Part shown: piece after piece, positions 37,588 to 45,747 of the stretch
Layout of the letters: each line of letters opens with the position of its first letter
Numbering within the stretch: position 1 is the stretch's first letter
Source: Aureimonas pseudogalii
GTDB taxonomy: Bacteria > Pseudomonadota > Alphaproteobacteria > Rhizobiales > Rhizobiaceae
DNA: 64,000 nucleotides
Assembly: GCF_014196835.1 (NCBI RefSeq)
Contig: NZ_JACIEK010000002.1
Coordinates: 124,001 to 188,000 of the forward strand
Reading direction: 5' to 3'
Made by a program: the position numbers and the translations under genes
The notes under the pieces: generated by a model
Told to the model about the DNA's origin: nothing
Seen by the model: the letters and a program-made list of their open reading frames with translations, nothing else
The model's database searches: none

Positions 37588-38613
37588 ATGGCAGTCGACA
37601 CGAAGAAGCAGATCACGGTGTTCGGAGGGTCGGGCTTTCTCGGCCGCTACGTCGTCCATGCGCTCGCCAAGCGCGGCCACCGCATCCGCGTCGCCTGCCG
37701 CCGGCCCGATCTCGCCTACCATCTGCAGATCGCGGGAACGCTCGGGCAGATCCAGGCGGTGCAGGCGAACCTTCGCTATCCCTGGTCGATCGACCGGGCG
37801 GTGGAGGGCTCCGACCACGTCGTGAACCTCGTCGGCATCCTGACCGAGGCCGGCAAGCAGGACTTCACGGCGCTGCAGGCCAAGGGCGCCGGCCTCGTTG
37901 CGGAAGCCGCCGCCAAGCGAGGCCTGCCTGTCGTGCAGATGTCGGCGATCGGGGCGGACGCCGCGTCGCCTTCCGAATATGCCCGCACCAAGGCCGAGGG
38001 CGAGGCGCGGGTGCTGGCCGCCGTGCCGGAGGCGGTGATCCTGCGGCCCTCGATCGTCTTCGGCGCCGAGGACCAGTTCTTCAACCGCTTCGCCGACATG
38101 GCGCGCCTCTCGCCCTTCATCCCGCTGCTCGGCGGCGGGGCGACGCGCTTCCAGCCGGTCTTCGTCAACGACGTCGCGCTGGCGGTGGCCGGCGCCGTGG
38201 AGGGGGCGGTCGCGGGTGGCCGGGTCTACGAGCTCGGCGGCCCCGAGGCGTTGAGCTTCCGCGAGATGATGGAGGAGATGCTGCGCGTCGTGGAGCGGCG
38301 CAAGCGCTTCCTCTCCATCCCCTTCGGCGCCGCGGTGCGCCTCGCCGAGTTCGCCCAGTACCTGCCGGGCAGCCCGCTGACGCCCGACCAGGTGGTGCAG
38401 CTGCAGATCGACAACGTGGTGTCGGCCGAGGCCGAGGCCGAGGGGCGCACCTTCGCCGCCTTCGGCATCCGGCCCCGCACGCTCGAGGCGGTGCTGCCGA
38501 CCTATCTCGTGCGCTTCCGCCCGCAAGGGCAGTTCACCAAGCCGCAGGATCACGACGACCGCCCGGCCGAGGACACGAGCCTGCCCGGCGACGACGGCGT
38601 CGCCAAGGCTTGA
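37588..38613 (+). CDS. Complex I NDUFA9-like NAD(P)H-binding protein
   Basis: This 341-residue protein of the atypical short-chain dehydrogenase type has an N-terminal Rossmann motif TVFGGSGFLGRYVVHALAKR at about residues 10-29, the strand VVNLVGILTEAG, and RPSIVFGAEDQFFNRFADMA in the middle. It fits the family that includes the NDUFA9 accessory subunit of respiratory complex I and related quinone- or lipid-linked proteins in alphaproteobacteria. Membership in complex I here is not shown by the context. ATG 37588 follows GCGAGG. The last codons are duplicated just downstream of the stop (see the direct repeat). Confidence 0.87.
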   Translation: MAVDTKKQITVFGGSGFLGRYVVHALAKRGHRIRVACRRPDLAYHLQIAGTLGQIQAVQANLRYPWSIDRAVEGSDHVVNLVGILTEAGKQDFTALQAKGAGLVAEAAAKRGLPVVQMSAIGADAASPSEYARTKAEGEARVLAAVPEAVILRPSIVFGAEDQFFNRFADMARLSPFIPLLGGGATRFQPVFVNDVALAVAGAVEGAVAGGRVYELGGPEALSFREMMEEMLRVVERRKRFLSIPFGAAVRLAEFAQYLPGSPLTPDQVVQLQIDNVVSAEAEAEGRTFAAFGIRPRTLEAVLPTYLVRFRPQGQFTKPQDHDDRPAEDTSLPGDDGVAKA

Positions 38614-38642
38614 AAAGGAGCTGACGACGGCGTCGCCAAGGC
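38590..38642 (+). repeat. 20-bp direct repeat spanning the 3' end of the NDUFA9-like gene
   Basis: GACGACGGCGTCGCCAAGGC occurs at 38590-38609, just inside the stop of the NDUFA9-like gene, and again at 38623-38642 beyond it, a period of 33 bases. A third partial copy (CGACGACGGCGCC) follows. It looks like a local duplication of the gene end. Confidence 0.85.
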
Positions 38643-38828
38643 CCGACGACGGCGCCGGCCGACGCACCGTCGCCCCCGCTCGCCGGAAGGAGGGCGCCTC
38701 CTCGACGCGCACCGCGAGGGAGGCGCGTCGAACGTCGGCGCGCTCCGCGGCCGGGCTCGCAGGGACGCAGGCGTGGCCCATCGCCGCTCGGCGCCCGGTC
38801 TGCTTCCTCCCCACGAGGACCGCCGCGA

Positions 38829-39755
38829 TCAGATCGCCGGCGTCGCGGCGGGCTGCAGCGAGGCCACCAGCGGCGGATTGCCGGGGGGCACGAGGCGCAC
38901 GACCTTGAAGCCGCGCCGTTCCAGGCCCGCGAGGAGCCCCGGCAGCATGGCGGCCGTGCGCTCGTGGATATCGTGGAAGAGGATGATGCCGCGCCCGTGC
39001 ATCTCCAGCGAGAGCAGCGTGCGGTCCTTCACCGCGTCGGGCGTCGCGTGGAAATAGTCCTTGGAATCGACGTCGACGTCGATCGCCACGATCCCCTCTT
39101 CGGAGATGCGCTGGCGCAGCGACGGGCGGTCGGCGAGATAGGGGAAGCGGAAGAAGGGCGCGGGCTCGAAACCGGCGGGCGCCAGCGCCGCCGCGACGCT
39201 GCGCTGTCCCGCACGGATCTCGGCCATCGCCGCCTCGTCGCTCAGGTGGGCGAGGTTGCGGTGGCTCTGCGTGTGGGTGCCGATCGTGTGGCCGCGCGCG
39301 GCGACCTCGCGCGCGATCGCGGGATAGGCGTTCGCCATGGCACCGACCATCAGGAAGGTCGCGCCGACGCCGGCCTCGTCGAGCGCCGCGAGGATCCGCC
39401 GCGTCTTGCCGGGAACGGGGCCGTCGTCGAAGGTCAGCACGACCTCGCGGTTCTCCAGCTTGATGTCGGAGAGGCGCGAGACGGGGATGGAGCGTCCGGC
39501 GAGCTTGGAAGCGAAGGCGGGGCGGAACGACTGGCGCAGCGGAAACGCGTCGTCGACCTTGGGCGCGGTGGCGGCGAAGCCGAGGGCGGGCACCGAGGTG
39601 CCGGGCCGGCCAGTCTGTGTCGGAGCGGCCGGGGTTGCTGGGGCCGCCGCAGCTTGCGGCTTGCGGATGGCGAGGCTCGAGGCCTGGTTCCCGGCGCAGG
39701 CCGACAGGCTCAGCGCCAGCGCGCCGGAGAGGAGGAGGGGGACGGCGCGAACCAT
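38829..39755 (-). CDS. Polysaccharide deacetylase lipoprotein (NodB domain)
   Basis: A 308-residue exported enzyme. The N-terminus is a lipoprotein signal peptide with lipobox LSACAG near residue 20, so it should be lipid-anchored. A Pro/Ala linker leads to a NodB carbohydrate-esterase 4 domain with the metal motifs TFDDGPVPGKTRRIL, THTQSHRNLAHLS (His-x3-His) and FRFPYLADRPSL, and a C-terminal MHGRGIILFHDIHERTAAML that supplies the last catalytic His. It would deacetylate an N-acetylated glycan such as peptidoglycan or an exopolysaccharide. ATG 39755 was chosen because the lipoprotein signal begins there. Confidence 0.9.
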   Translation of the reverse strand: MVRAVPLLLSGALALSLSACAGNQASSLAIRKPQAAAAPATPAAPTQTGRPGTSVPALGFAATAPKVDDAFPLRQSFRPAFASKLAGRSIPVSRLSDIKLENREVVLTFDDGPVPGKTRRILAALDEAGVGATFLMVGAMANAYPAIAREVAARGHTIGTHTQSHRNLAHLSDEAAMAEIRAGQRSVAAALAPAGFEPAPFFRFPYLADRPSLRQRISEEGIVAIDVDVDSKDYFHATPDAVKDRTLLSLEMHGRGIILFHDIHERTAAMLPGLLAGLERRGFKVVRLVPPGNPPLVASLQPAATPAI

Positions 39756-39990
39756 GGGGACACTCGGCAAGGGATGGTGCGCGAGTGGTAAAGGAACGGG
39801 GTTAGTGGCCGGTTAAGGGTGCCGGGTGCGGGGTGTTCGGCCGGCGTGCGGTGCGTGTGAAAAGGCGCTTCTCGCGGGGGACGAGGGATGCAGCAAGGCC
39901 CCGCAACCCGCCGGGCGGGGGCCTGACGCGCGCACCGGGAAACCCAGGCCCGCCGCCGCTCTCCCGCGCTCTCCCCGCCGGGAGCCGGGC

Positions 39991-40797
39991 TCAGCGATAG
40001 GCGAGGATCACGCCGATGCCGATCGCGCCCACCACGATGCGCCACCACGCGAAGGGGGCGAAGCCGTAGCGCGAGACGAAGCCGAGCAGCGACTTCACCA
40101 CCACGAGCGCGGCGAGGAACGAGACCACGAAGCCGATGGCGATGAGCGCGGCGTCGTCCATGGTCAGCAGCGCGCGGTTCTTCAGGAGGTCGTAGGCGAA
40201 GGCGCCGGCCATGGTGGGCATGGCGAGGAAGAACGAGAACTCGGCCGCCGAGCGCTTGTCGGTGCCGAGCAGCAGCGCCCCGGCGATGGTGGCGCCCGAG
40301 CGCGAGGTGCCGGGGATCATCGCCAGGCACTGGAAGAAGCCGATCTTCAGGCAGAGCGACAGCGGATACTCCTCCACGTCGCGGTAGCGCGGCACCAGCG
40401 GCAGACGGTCGATCACGAGGAGCACGAACCCGCCGAGGACGAGCGCCACGCAGATCGTCATCGGCGACTCGAAGAGCACGGTCTTGATGAAGTCGTGGGC
40501 GATGGCCCCGATCACCGCCGCCGGCAGGAAGGCGAGGAGAATGCCGCCGACGAAACGCCGGCTCTTCGCCGAGGAGGGCAGCGTCACGGCGAGATGCCAG
40601 AGCCGGCCGAAATAGACCGAGAGCACGGCGAGCACCGCGCCGAGCTGGATCAGCACGGGGAACGTGTCGCCCGAGGTGCGGAAGCCCAGGAGTTCGCCCG
40701 CCAGAAGCAGATGCGCGGTGGAGGACACCGGAATGAACTCGGTCAGACCCTCGATCAGGCCGAGGATGATCGCGTCGAGATACTGGATGGCATCCAT
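39991..40797 (-). CDS. uppP: Undecaprenyl-diphosphate phosphatase (UppP/BacA)
   Basis: This 268-residue integral membrane enzyme recycles undecaprenyl diphosphate to the monophosphate carrier used in peptidoglycan and O-antigen assembly. The family motifs are present: [20 protein letters not shown] near the N-terminus (catalytic Glu-rich segment) and [18 protein letters not shown] in the middle (PGTSRSG phosphate-binding loop). Helices are evenly spaced to the C-terminus. It stands downstream of nothing on its strand; the deacetylase that follows is 235 bases away. Confidence 0.96.
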   Translation of the reverse strand: MDAIQYLDAIILGLIEGLTEFIPVSSTAHLLLAGELLGFRTSGDTFPVLIQLGAVLAVLSVYFGRLWHLAVTLPSSAKSRRFVGGILLAFLPAAVIGAIAHDFIKTVLFESPMTICVALVLGGFVLLVIDRLPLVPRYRDVEEYPLSLCLKIGFFQCLAMIPGTSRSGATIAGALLLGTDKRSAAEFSFFLAMPTMAGAFAYDLLKNRALLTMDDAALIAIGFVVSFLAALVVVKSLLGFVSRYGFAPFAWWRIVVGAIGIGVILAYR

Positions 40798-41135
40798 GGC
40801 GGCGTCCTGTGGCGCGACCCCGCGGCGGCGGATCGCTGGTCGGTTGCGGGACAGGCCGAAGCCGGCGGCCCGCCATCATGGGCTCTTGAACCTTTCCGCA
40901 CGATGACGGCAAGGCCCGGCGTGCGAGAAAGCCGACTTGCGCATTCGGCCGATTGAATTATGTGCACCCACACGATCGGATAGGGCCGCGATCGGACGAC
41001 GGTGCGGAGCCTTTACGTTTGGCTAAGCCTGTCGCTGTTAGGCTCGCCCCTTGCCCCGCGCGGAGCCGTCGTCCCGCCGCAGCCCGAGGATCGGATCTTG
41101 CGTCCGCGCCTCGAACACCCGAGTGTCTGCCCTTC
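40798..41135. other. Intergenic region between uppP and the glutathione transferase
   Basis: These 338 bases separate divergent genes. A mildly AT-rich word (TGAATTATGTGC) near 40954 may belong to a promoter. No gene, repeat or clear hairpin is seen. Confidence 0.4.
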
Positions 41136-41828
41136 ATGCTCACCCTCCACCAACACCCGATGTCCGCCGCCTCCCGCTTCGTCAGGCTGGTTCTCGGCGA
41201 GTATGGCGAGCGGGCCGAACTGGTGGACGAGCGCCCCTGGGAGCGGCGTCCCGAGTTTCTGGCGATGAACCCGGCCGCGACGCTGCCCGTGCTGGTGGAG
41301 GGCAAGGGGCCGCCGGTGGTGGGCGGCACCGTGGTGGCCGAATATCTCGACGAGACGCGCGGCGCCTTCCAGCGCGAGCGCCGGCTGTTGGCCGAACAGC
41401 CGAACGAGCGCGCCGAGATCCGCCGCCTGACCGAGTGGTTCCTGGTGAAGATGGACGGCGAGGTGACGCGCTATCTCGTGCGCGAGCGCGTGTTCAAGCT
41501 GGAGATGCGCACGAACGAGGGCGGCGGCTCGCCCGACGCCTCCGCCATCCGCGCGGCGCGCGCCAATCTCAAGAACCACATGCGCTACATCGGCTGGCTG
41601 GCGGAAAGCCGCAACTGGCTGTCGGGGCCGAAGCTCTCCTATGCCGATCTCGCGGCGGCCTCGGCGGTGTCGATCCTCGACTATCTCGGCGAGGTCGCCT
41701 GGGACGAGGAGCCGTCGGCCAAGGAATGGTACATGCGGATGAAGTCGCGCCCCTCGTTCCGGCCCTTCCTCGCCGAGCGCGTGCGCGGCATTCCGCCGGT
41801 GGCGCACTACGCCGAACTCGATTTCTGA
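41136..41828 (+). CDS. Glutathione S-transferase family protein
   Basis: This 230-residue protein has the two-domain GST layout. The thioredoxin-like N-terminus reads LTLHQHPMSAASRFVRLVLG with Ser residues where glutathione binds, then MNPAATLPVLVEGKGPPVVG, the conserved cis-Pro region, and VVAEYLDE. The all-helical C-terminal domain ends in SYADLAAASAVSILDYLGEV, the N-capping box typical of GSTs. The substrate is unknown. It precedes queG by 92 bases and may share a transcript. Confidence 0.9.
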   Translation: MLTLHQHPMSAASRFVRLVLGEYGERAELVDERPWERRPEFLAMNPAATLPVLVEGKGPPVVGGTVVAEYLDETRGAFQRERRLLAEQPNERAEIRRLTEWFLVKMDGEVTRYLVRERVFKLEMRTNEGGGSPDASAIRAARANLKNHMRYIGWLAESRNWLSGPKLSYADLAAASAVSILDYLGEVAWDEEPSAKEWYMRMKSRPSFRPFLAERVRGIPPVAHYAELDF

Positions 41829-41920
41829 GCGCAGGCGCCAGGCGGGGCCTGTCCGCACGCCGGGGCGGCGCGGGCGAAATCGCCGCGCTAGCCGCGCCGA
41901 TGCGCTAGACTGCGCCGGGT

Positions 41921-43135
41921 ATGGCCGATCCTCTCTCCCCCGCGGCGCTCCGACGCTTTCTCGACGACGACGCCCGGCGCCTCGGCTTCGGCGCGGTGGG
42001 GGTGACGCGCGCGAGCGCCGACGCCCTGCAGGGCGAGCGGCTCGACCGGTTCATCGCCGAAGGCCATCACGGCACGATGGACTGGCTGCCCGAAACGGCC
42101 GCGCGCCGGCGCTCGGTGGAAGCGCTGTGGCCCGATGCCCGCTCGGTGATCGTGCTCGGCCTCAACTATGGCCCCGACGAGGATCCGCTCGCCATCCAAG
42201 CCCGCCGCGACCGGGGGGCGATCTCGGTCTATGCCCGGCACCGCGATTATCACGACGTGGTCAAGGGCAAGCTGAAGGAACTCGCCGGCCGGCTCGTCGC
42301 CCGCGCGGGGCCCCGTGACGACGGCGGGCTTCACGACGCCAAGGTCTTCGTCGACACCGCGCCCGTCATGGAGAAGCCGCTCGGCGAGGCGGCGGGGCTC
42401 GGCTGGCAGGGCAAGCACACCAATCTCGTGTCGCGCGAGTTTGGCTCGTGGCTGTTTCTCGGCTCGGTGGTCACCACGATCGATCTTGCGCCCGACGCGC
42501 CCGGCCGCGATCTCTGCGGCTCCTGCCGCGCCTGCCAGGACGCCTGCCCGACCGACGCCTTTCCCGAGCCCTATCGGCTGGATGCCCGCCGCTGCATCTC
42601 GTATCTCACGATCGAGACGCGCCGCCCCGTGCCGCGCGCGTTCCGCCGCGCGATGGGCAACCGGATCTACGGCTGCGACGACTGCCTCGCCGTCTGCCCG
42701 TGGAACAAGTTCGCGGTGGAGGCGCGCGAGGCCAAGCTCCGGGCGCGCGAGGATCTGAAATCCCCTCCGCTCGCCGAGCTGCTCGTGCTGGACGACGCGG
42801 CGTTCCGCGCGCTCTTTTCGGGCTCGCCGGTGAAGCGCGTCGGCCGGGCGAAGTTCGTCGCCAACTGCCTGATCGCGGCCGGCAATTCCGGCGAGGCGGT
42901 GCTTCTGCCCCGTGTGGAGGCGCGGCTCGACGACGAGGCGCCCGGCGTGCGGGCGATGGCGGCCTGGGCACTCGGGGAACTCGCGCCGGCGCGGGCCATC
43001 GTGCGGGCGCGCGAGGCGCTGGCCCTTGACGGCGAGGCGTTCGAGCCGGACGAAGAGGTGCGGGGCGAATGGGCCGCCATCCTGCAGGGCCGCCCGGCCG
43101 ACGAGACGGCCCCGCCACCACCTCGAGGAGCGTGA
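41921..43135 (+). CDS. queG: Epoxyqueuosine reductase
   Basis: QueG carries out the last step of queuosine synthesis in tRNA, reducing epoxyqueuosine with a corrinoid and iron-sulfur clusters. The 404-residue chain has the N-terminal DUF1730 domain (LGFGAVGVTRASAD, LNYGPDEDPL, KVFVDTAPVMEKPLGEAAGL), then two 4Fe-4S motifs: CGSCRACQDACPTDAFPEPY at about residue 199 and CDDCLAVCPWNKFA at about 253. A C-terminal HEAT-like repeat region follows (VRAMAAWALGELAP). The stop overlaps the next start (TGATG). Confidence 0.95.
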   Translation: MADPLSPAALRRFLDDDARRLGFGAVGVTRASADALQGERLDRFIAEGHHGTMDWLPETAARRRSVEALWPDARSVIVLGLNYGPDEDPLAIQARRDRGAISVYARHRDYHDVVKGKLKELAGRLVARAGPRDDGGLHDAKVFVDTAPVMEKPLGEAAGLGWQGKHTNLVSREFGSWLFLGSVVTTIDLAPDAPGRDLCGSCRACQDACPTDAFPEPYRLDARRCISYLTIETRRPVPRAFRRAMGNRIYGCDDCLAVCPWNKFAVEAREAKLRAREDLKSPPLAELLVLDDAAFRALFSGSPVKRVGRAKFVANCLIAAGNSGEAVLLPRVEARLDDEAPGVRAMAAWALGELAPARAIVRAREALALDGEAFEPDEEVRGEWAAILQGRPADETAPPPPRGA

Positions 43136-44094
43136 TGCCCGTGACGAAGCCCCCGGCCGACAACGACGATCGCCGCTCCCCCGACCCGCAGCACCCCGAG
43201 CCGCAGAGCCAGCCCGGAGAGGGCCCGCGCGCCGGCAATCCGATGCGCCTCTTCGTGTTCGGCTGCGGCTTCTCGGCCCGCGCCTTCACCGACACCCTGG
43301 CGCACGGACTGGTGAGCGGCGTCACCACGCGCACGCCCGAAAAGGCGGCCAGTCTCGCCGCGCACGGGCTGAAGCCCTTCGTCTTCGACGGCGAGCGGCC
43401 CGGCCCCGGCATCGACGCCGCGCTCCATCGCACCACGCATCTCCTCGTCTCGATCGCGCCGGGCGAGGCGGGCGATCCCGTGCTGCGCTGCTACCGCGAC
43501 GCCATCGTCCACGCGATGCCGCGTTTGCGCTGGATCGGCTACCTCTCCACCGTCGGCGTCTACGGCGACCACGGCGGCGGCTGGGTGGACGAGACGAGCG
43601 AGTTGAAGCCGGTGTCGCAGCGCTCGCGCGAGCGCGTGGCGGCGGAGGCGGCCTGGGGAGAGGCGGCGGCCGAGCGCGGCGCCGCTCTGGCGGTGCTGCG
43701 CCTGTCGGGCATCTACGGTCCCGGCCGCAACACGTTCGAGAACCTCAAGGCGGGCCGCGCCCGGCGGCTGGTGAAGCCCGGCCAGGTGTTCAACCGGATC
43801 CACGTCGCCGACATCGCGGGCGCTCTCGGCCTGATGGCGCGCAACGAGATCTCCGGGGTGTTCAACGTCACCGACGACGAGCCCGCCCCGCCGCAGGACG
43901 TGGTGGCCCATGCCGCCCGGCTCGGCGGTTTCCCGCTGCCGCCGGAGGTCGATTTCGACACCGCCGATCTCACGCCGATGGCACGATCTTTCTACGGAGA
44001 GAACAAGCGCGTGGTGAATCACCGCCTGAAATCGCTCGGATACGAATTTATTTTCCCAACGTTTCGTGAAGGGCTGGCGGCGTTGAAACCCTGA
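43135..44094 (+). CDS. NAD(P)-dependent epimerase/dehydratase-like (atypical SDR) protein
   Basis: A 319-residue Rossmann protein. After a 36-residue low-complexity leader the fold starts [19 protein letters not shown], followed by [40 protein letters not shown] and [12 protein letters not shown]. The Thr-Val-x-x-Tyr spacing fits an extended or atypical SDR, close to the YeeZ-like group. The substrate is unknown. The start ATG 43135 overlaps the queG stop and has AGGAG just before it, so the two are coupled; ATG 43243 would start at the fold itself. A hairpin terminator follows at 44100. Confidence 0.85.
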   Translation: MPVTKPPADNDDRRSPDPQHPEPQSQPGEGPRAGNPMRLFVFGCGFSARAFTDTLAHGLVSGVTTRTPEKAASLAAHGLKPFVFDGERPGPGIDAALHRTTHLLVSIAPGEAGDPVLRCYRDAIVHAMPRLRWIGYLSTVGVYGDHGGGWVDETSELKPVSQRSRERVAAEAAWGEAAAERGAALAVLRLSGIYGPGRNTFENLKAGRARRLVKPGQVFNRIHVADIAGALGLMARNEISGVFNVTDDEPAPPQDVVAHAARLGGFPLPPEVDFDTADLTPMARSFYGENKRVVNHRLKSLGYEFIFPTFREGLAALKP

Positions 44095-44099
44095 CGGGC

Positions 44100-44127
44100 A
44101 AGGGTTGCGATCACGCAACCTTTCATT
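44100..44127 (+). terminator. Probable terminator of the GST-queG-SDR run
   Basis: GGTTGCG (44103-44109) pairs with CGCAACC (44114-44120) around ATCA, with flanking A-T pairs, and is followed by TTTCATT. It lies 6 bases after the SDR stop. Confidence 0.6.
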
Positions 44128-44263
44128 AAGATGTCTTAAGAATATATTCCGTGATGGAACCGCCGTCTTTTGGCCTTCTCCGGCCGGCACTTGGCCCCTG
44201 TCGATCGGCGGGGGCCACGAGGGAATTTCCAAAAGGAATTCAAGAGGCTCGGTCCCTGTCCGC

Positions 44264-44677
44264 ATGAAACTGGACAGGTTCGGACCTTTGAAGAAGACGA
44301 CGCTCGCAGCCGCTGCCCTGGTGGGTCTCTCCGCTCTCTCGATCGGGCCCGCTCAAGCGGTGCCGCGCGTGAAGACCACCTGCGGGGGCGCTTCGTGGTA
44401 TGCGCTGACCTCGCGGACCGCGTCCGGCGAGCGCATGAACCCGATGGGCATGACCGCCGCCCACAAGACGCTGCCGCTCGGCTCGAAGGTCAAGGTCACG
44501 AACCTGCGCAACCAGCGTTCCGTGGTGGTGCGCATCAACGATCGCGGCCCCTTCGTGAAGGGCCGCATGATCGACCTCTCGAAGGGTGCTGCCCAGAAGC
44601 TCGGCTTCATCTCGTCGGGCCACACGCAGGTCCAGATCGAGCCCGTCGACGGCTCCTCGGCCGGCGGCTGCGCCTGA
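44264..44677 (+). CDS. RlpA-like double-psi beta-barrel protein
   Basis: This 137-residue exported protein has a signal peptide ([20 protein letters not shown], cut near AQAVPR) and a double-psi barrel of the septal-ring lytic transglycosylase RlpA group: [38 protein letters not shown] and [20 protein letters not shown]. The barrel has the conserved Asp of DRGPF. It lacks the SPOR domain of E. coli RlpA, as do many short alphaproteobacterial versions. A role in trimming glycan strands at the septum or cell surface is inferred. The upstream 90 bases contain an AT-rich probable promoter (GTCTTAAGAATATATTCC). Confidence 0.9.
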   Translation: MKLDRFGPLKKTTLAAAALVGLSALSIGPAQAVPRVKTTCGGASWYALTSRTASGERMNPMGMTAAHKTLPLGSKVKVTNLRNQRSVVVRINDRGPFVKGRMIDLSKGAAQKLGFISSGHTQVQIEPVDGSSAGGCA

Positions 44678-44780
44678 CGCCACCTTGCGCCCGAAACGCG
44701 TCGCGGGGTCACCGTTCCATCTCGTTTTATTCGCCTGGAGATTGTAGGGTCCGGCCTAGAGGCGAGCAGAAGGCGTAGCC

Positions 44781-45743
44781 GTGCAAGACCCAACTCGAAC
44801 GCCCGATGTCGATCCTTTGCTGGATGAAACCATCCCCGACATGGATCCGCCTCGAGCGCCGACGCTCGTCGCGAAGATGCCGGACGAGACGATCGGCGAC
44901 CTGATCGAGCGTTTCGAAGCTGCGGGTCATACCGATGTCGAGGGGCACGAATACTGGTTCGCGCGTGATCTGCAGACGCTCCTCGATTACGCCAAGTGGG
45001 AGAATTTCCTGACGGTCATCGAGCGGGCACGGATTGCCTGCGAGATGTCGGGCCACGACCCTGCGGACCATTTTCCTGACGTCGGGAAAATGGTCACGCT
45101 CGGCAGTGGTGCCGAGCGTGAGATCGAGGACATCGCCCTCAGCCGTTATGCCAGCTATCTGGTGGCGCAGAATGCCGATGGCCGGAAAAGACCTGTCGCG
45201 TTCGCCCAGACTTACTTCGCCATCCAGACACGCCGGGCCGAACTCAACGACCAAGCCGCCGTGCCGGCCCCCGTTCTCTCCGAAGACGAGCGGCGATGCC
45301 CGCTTCGCGACGAGATCAAGAAGCACAACAAGAGCCTTGCGAGCACGGCCAAGACTGCCGGGGTCGACACTCCCTTCGACTTCTTGGTCTTCCGGACCCA
45401 TGGCTACAAGGGCCTTTATGGCGGTCTCGACGTCGCTGGCATTCAGCGCCACAAGGGATTGAAGCCGAAGCAACCCATCCTCGATCACATGGGCAGCACC
45501 GAGCTCGCCGCGAACCTCTTCCGGGCGACACAGACCGAGGAGAAGCTAAGGCGCGACGGTATTCGTGGGAAAGAAAAAGCCAATCAGACCCACTATGACA
45601 TCGGTTTGAAGGTCCGCCAGACCATTGCCGAGATCGGCGGTACGATGCCGGAGGCGCTTCCCGTCGCCGAGGATATCAAGAAGGTCAATCGGCGCGTCCA
45701 AAAGTCGGGTCCCGATCTCCTGACCGACGAAGGCGGAGATTGA
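44781..45743 (+). CDS. dinD: DNA damage-inducible protein D (DinD)
   Basis: This 320-residue protein is a clear DinD: EYWFARDLQTLLDYAKWENF, DVGKMVTLGSGAEREIEDIA, LSRYASYLVAQNADGRKRPV, TPFDFLVFRTHGYKGLYGG, ILDHMGSTELAANLFRATQT and EKLRRDGIRGKEKANQTHYD. In E. coli DinD is SOS-induced and inhibits RecA filaments. GC content is visibly below its neighbours, and the family is sporadic, so acquisition by transfer is likely. It starts at GTG 44781 after AGAAGG. No clean LexA box (GTTC-N7-GTTC) was found upstream. The stop is only a few bases from the stop of the convergent ATP-grasp gene. Confidence 0.93.
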   Translation: MQDPTRTPDVDPLLDETIPDMDPPRAPTLVAKMPDETIGDLIERFEAAGHTDVEGHEYWFARDLQTLLDYAKWENFLTVIERARIACEMSGHDPADHFPDVGKMVTLGSGAEREIEDIALSRYASYLVAQNADGRKRPVAFAQTYFAIQTRRAELNDQAAVPAPVLSEDERRCPLRDEIKKHNKSLASTAKTAGVDTPFDFLVFRTHGYKGLYGGLDVAGIQRHKGLKPKQPILDHMGSTELAANLFRATQTEEKLRRDGIRGKEKANQTHYDIGLKVRQTIAEIGGTMPEALPVAEDIKKVNRRVQKSGPDLLTDEGGD

Positions 45744-45747
45744 GGTC

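Noticed and set aside
44715-44740. A LexA-like box upstream of dinD
   Set aside because: GTTC and GTT are 6 bases apart instead of 7 and the second arm is incomplete, so it is not called.
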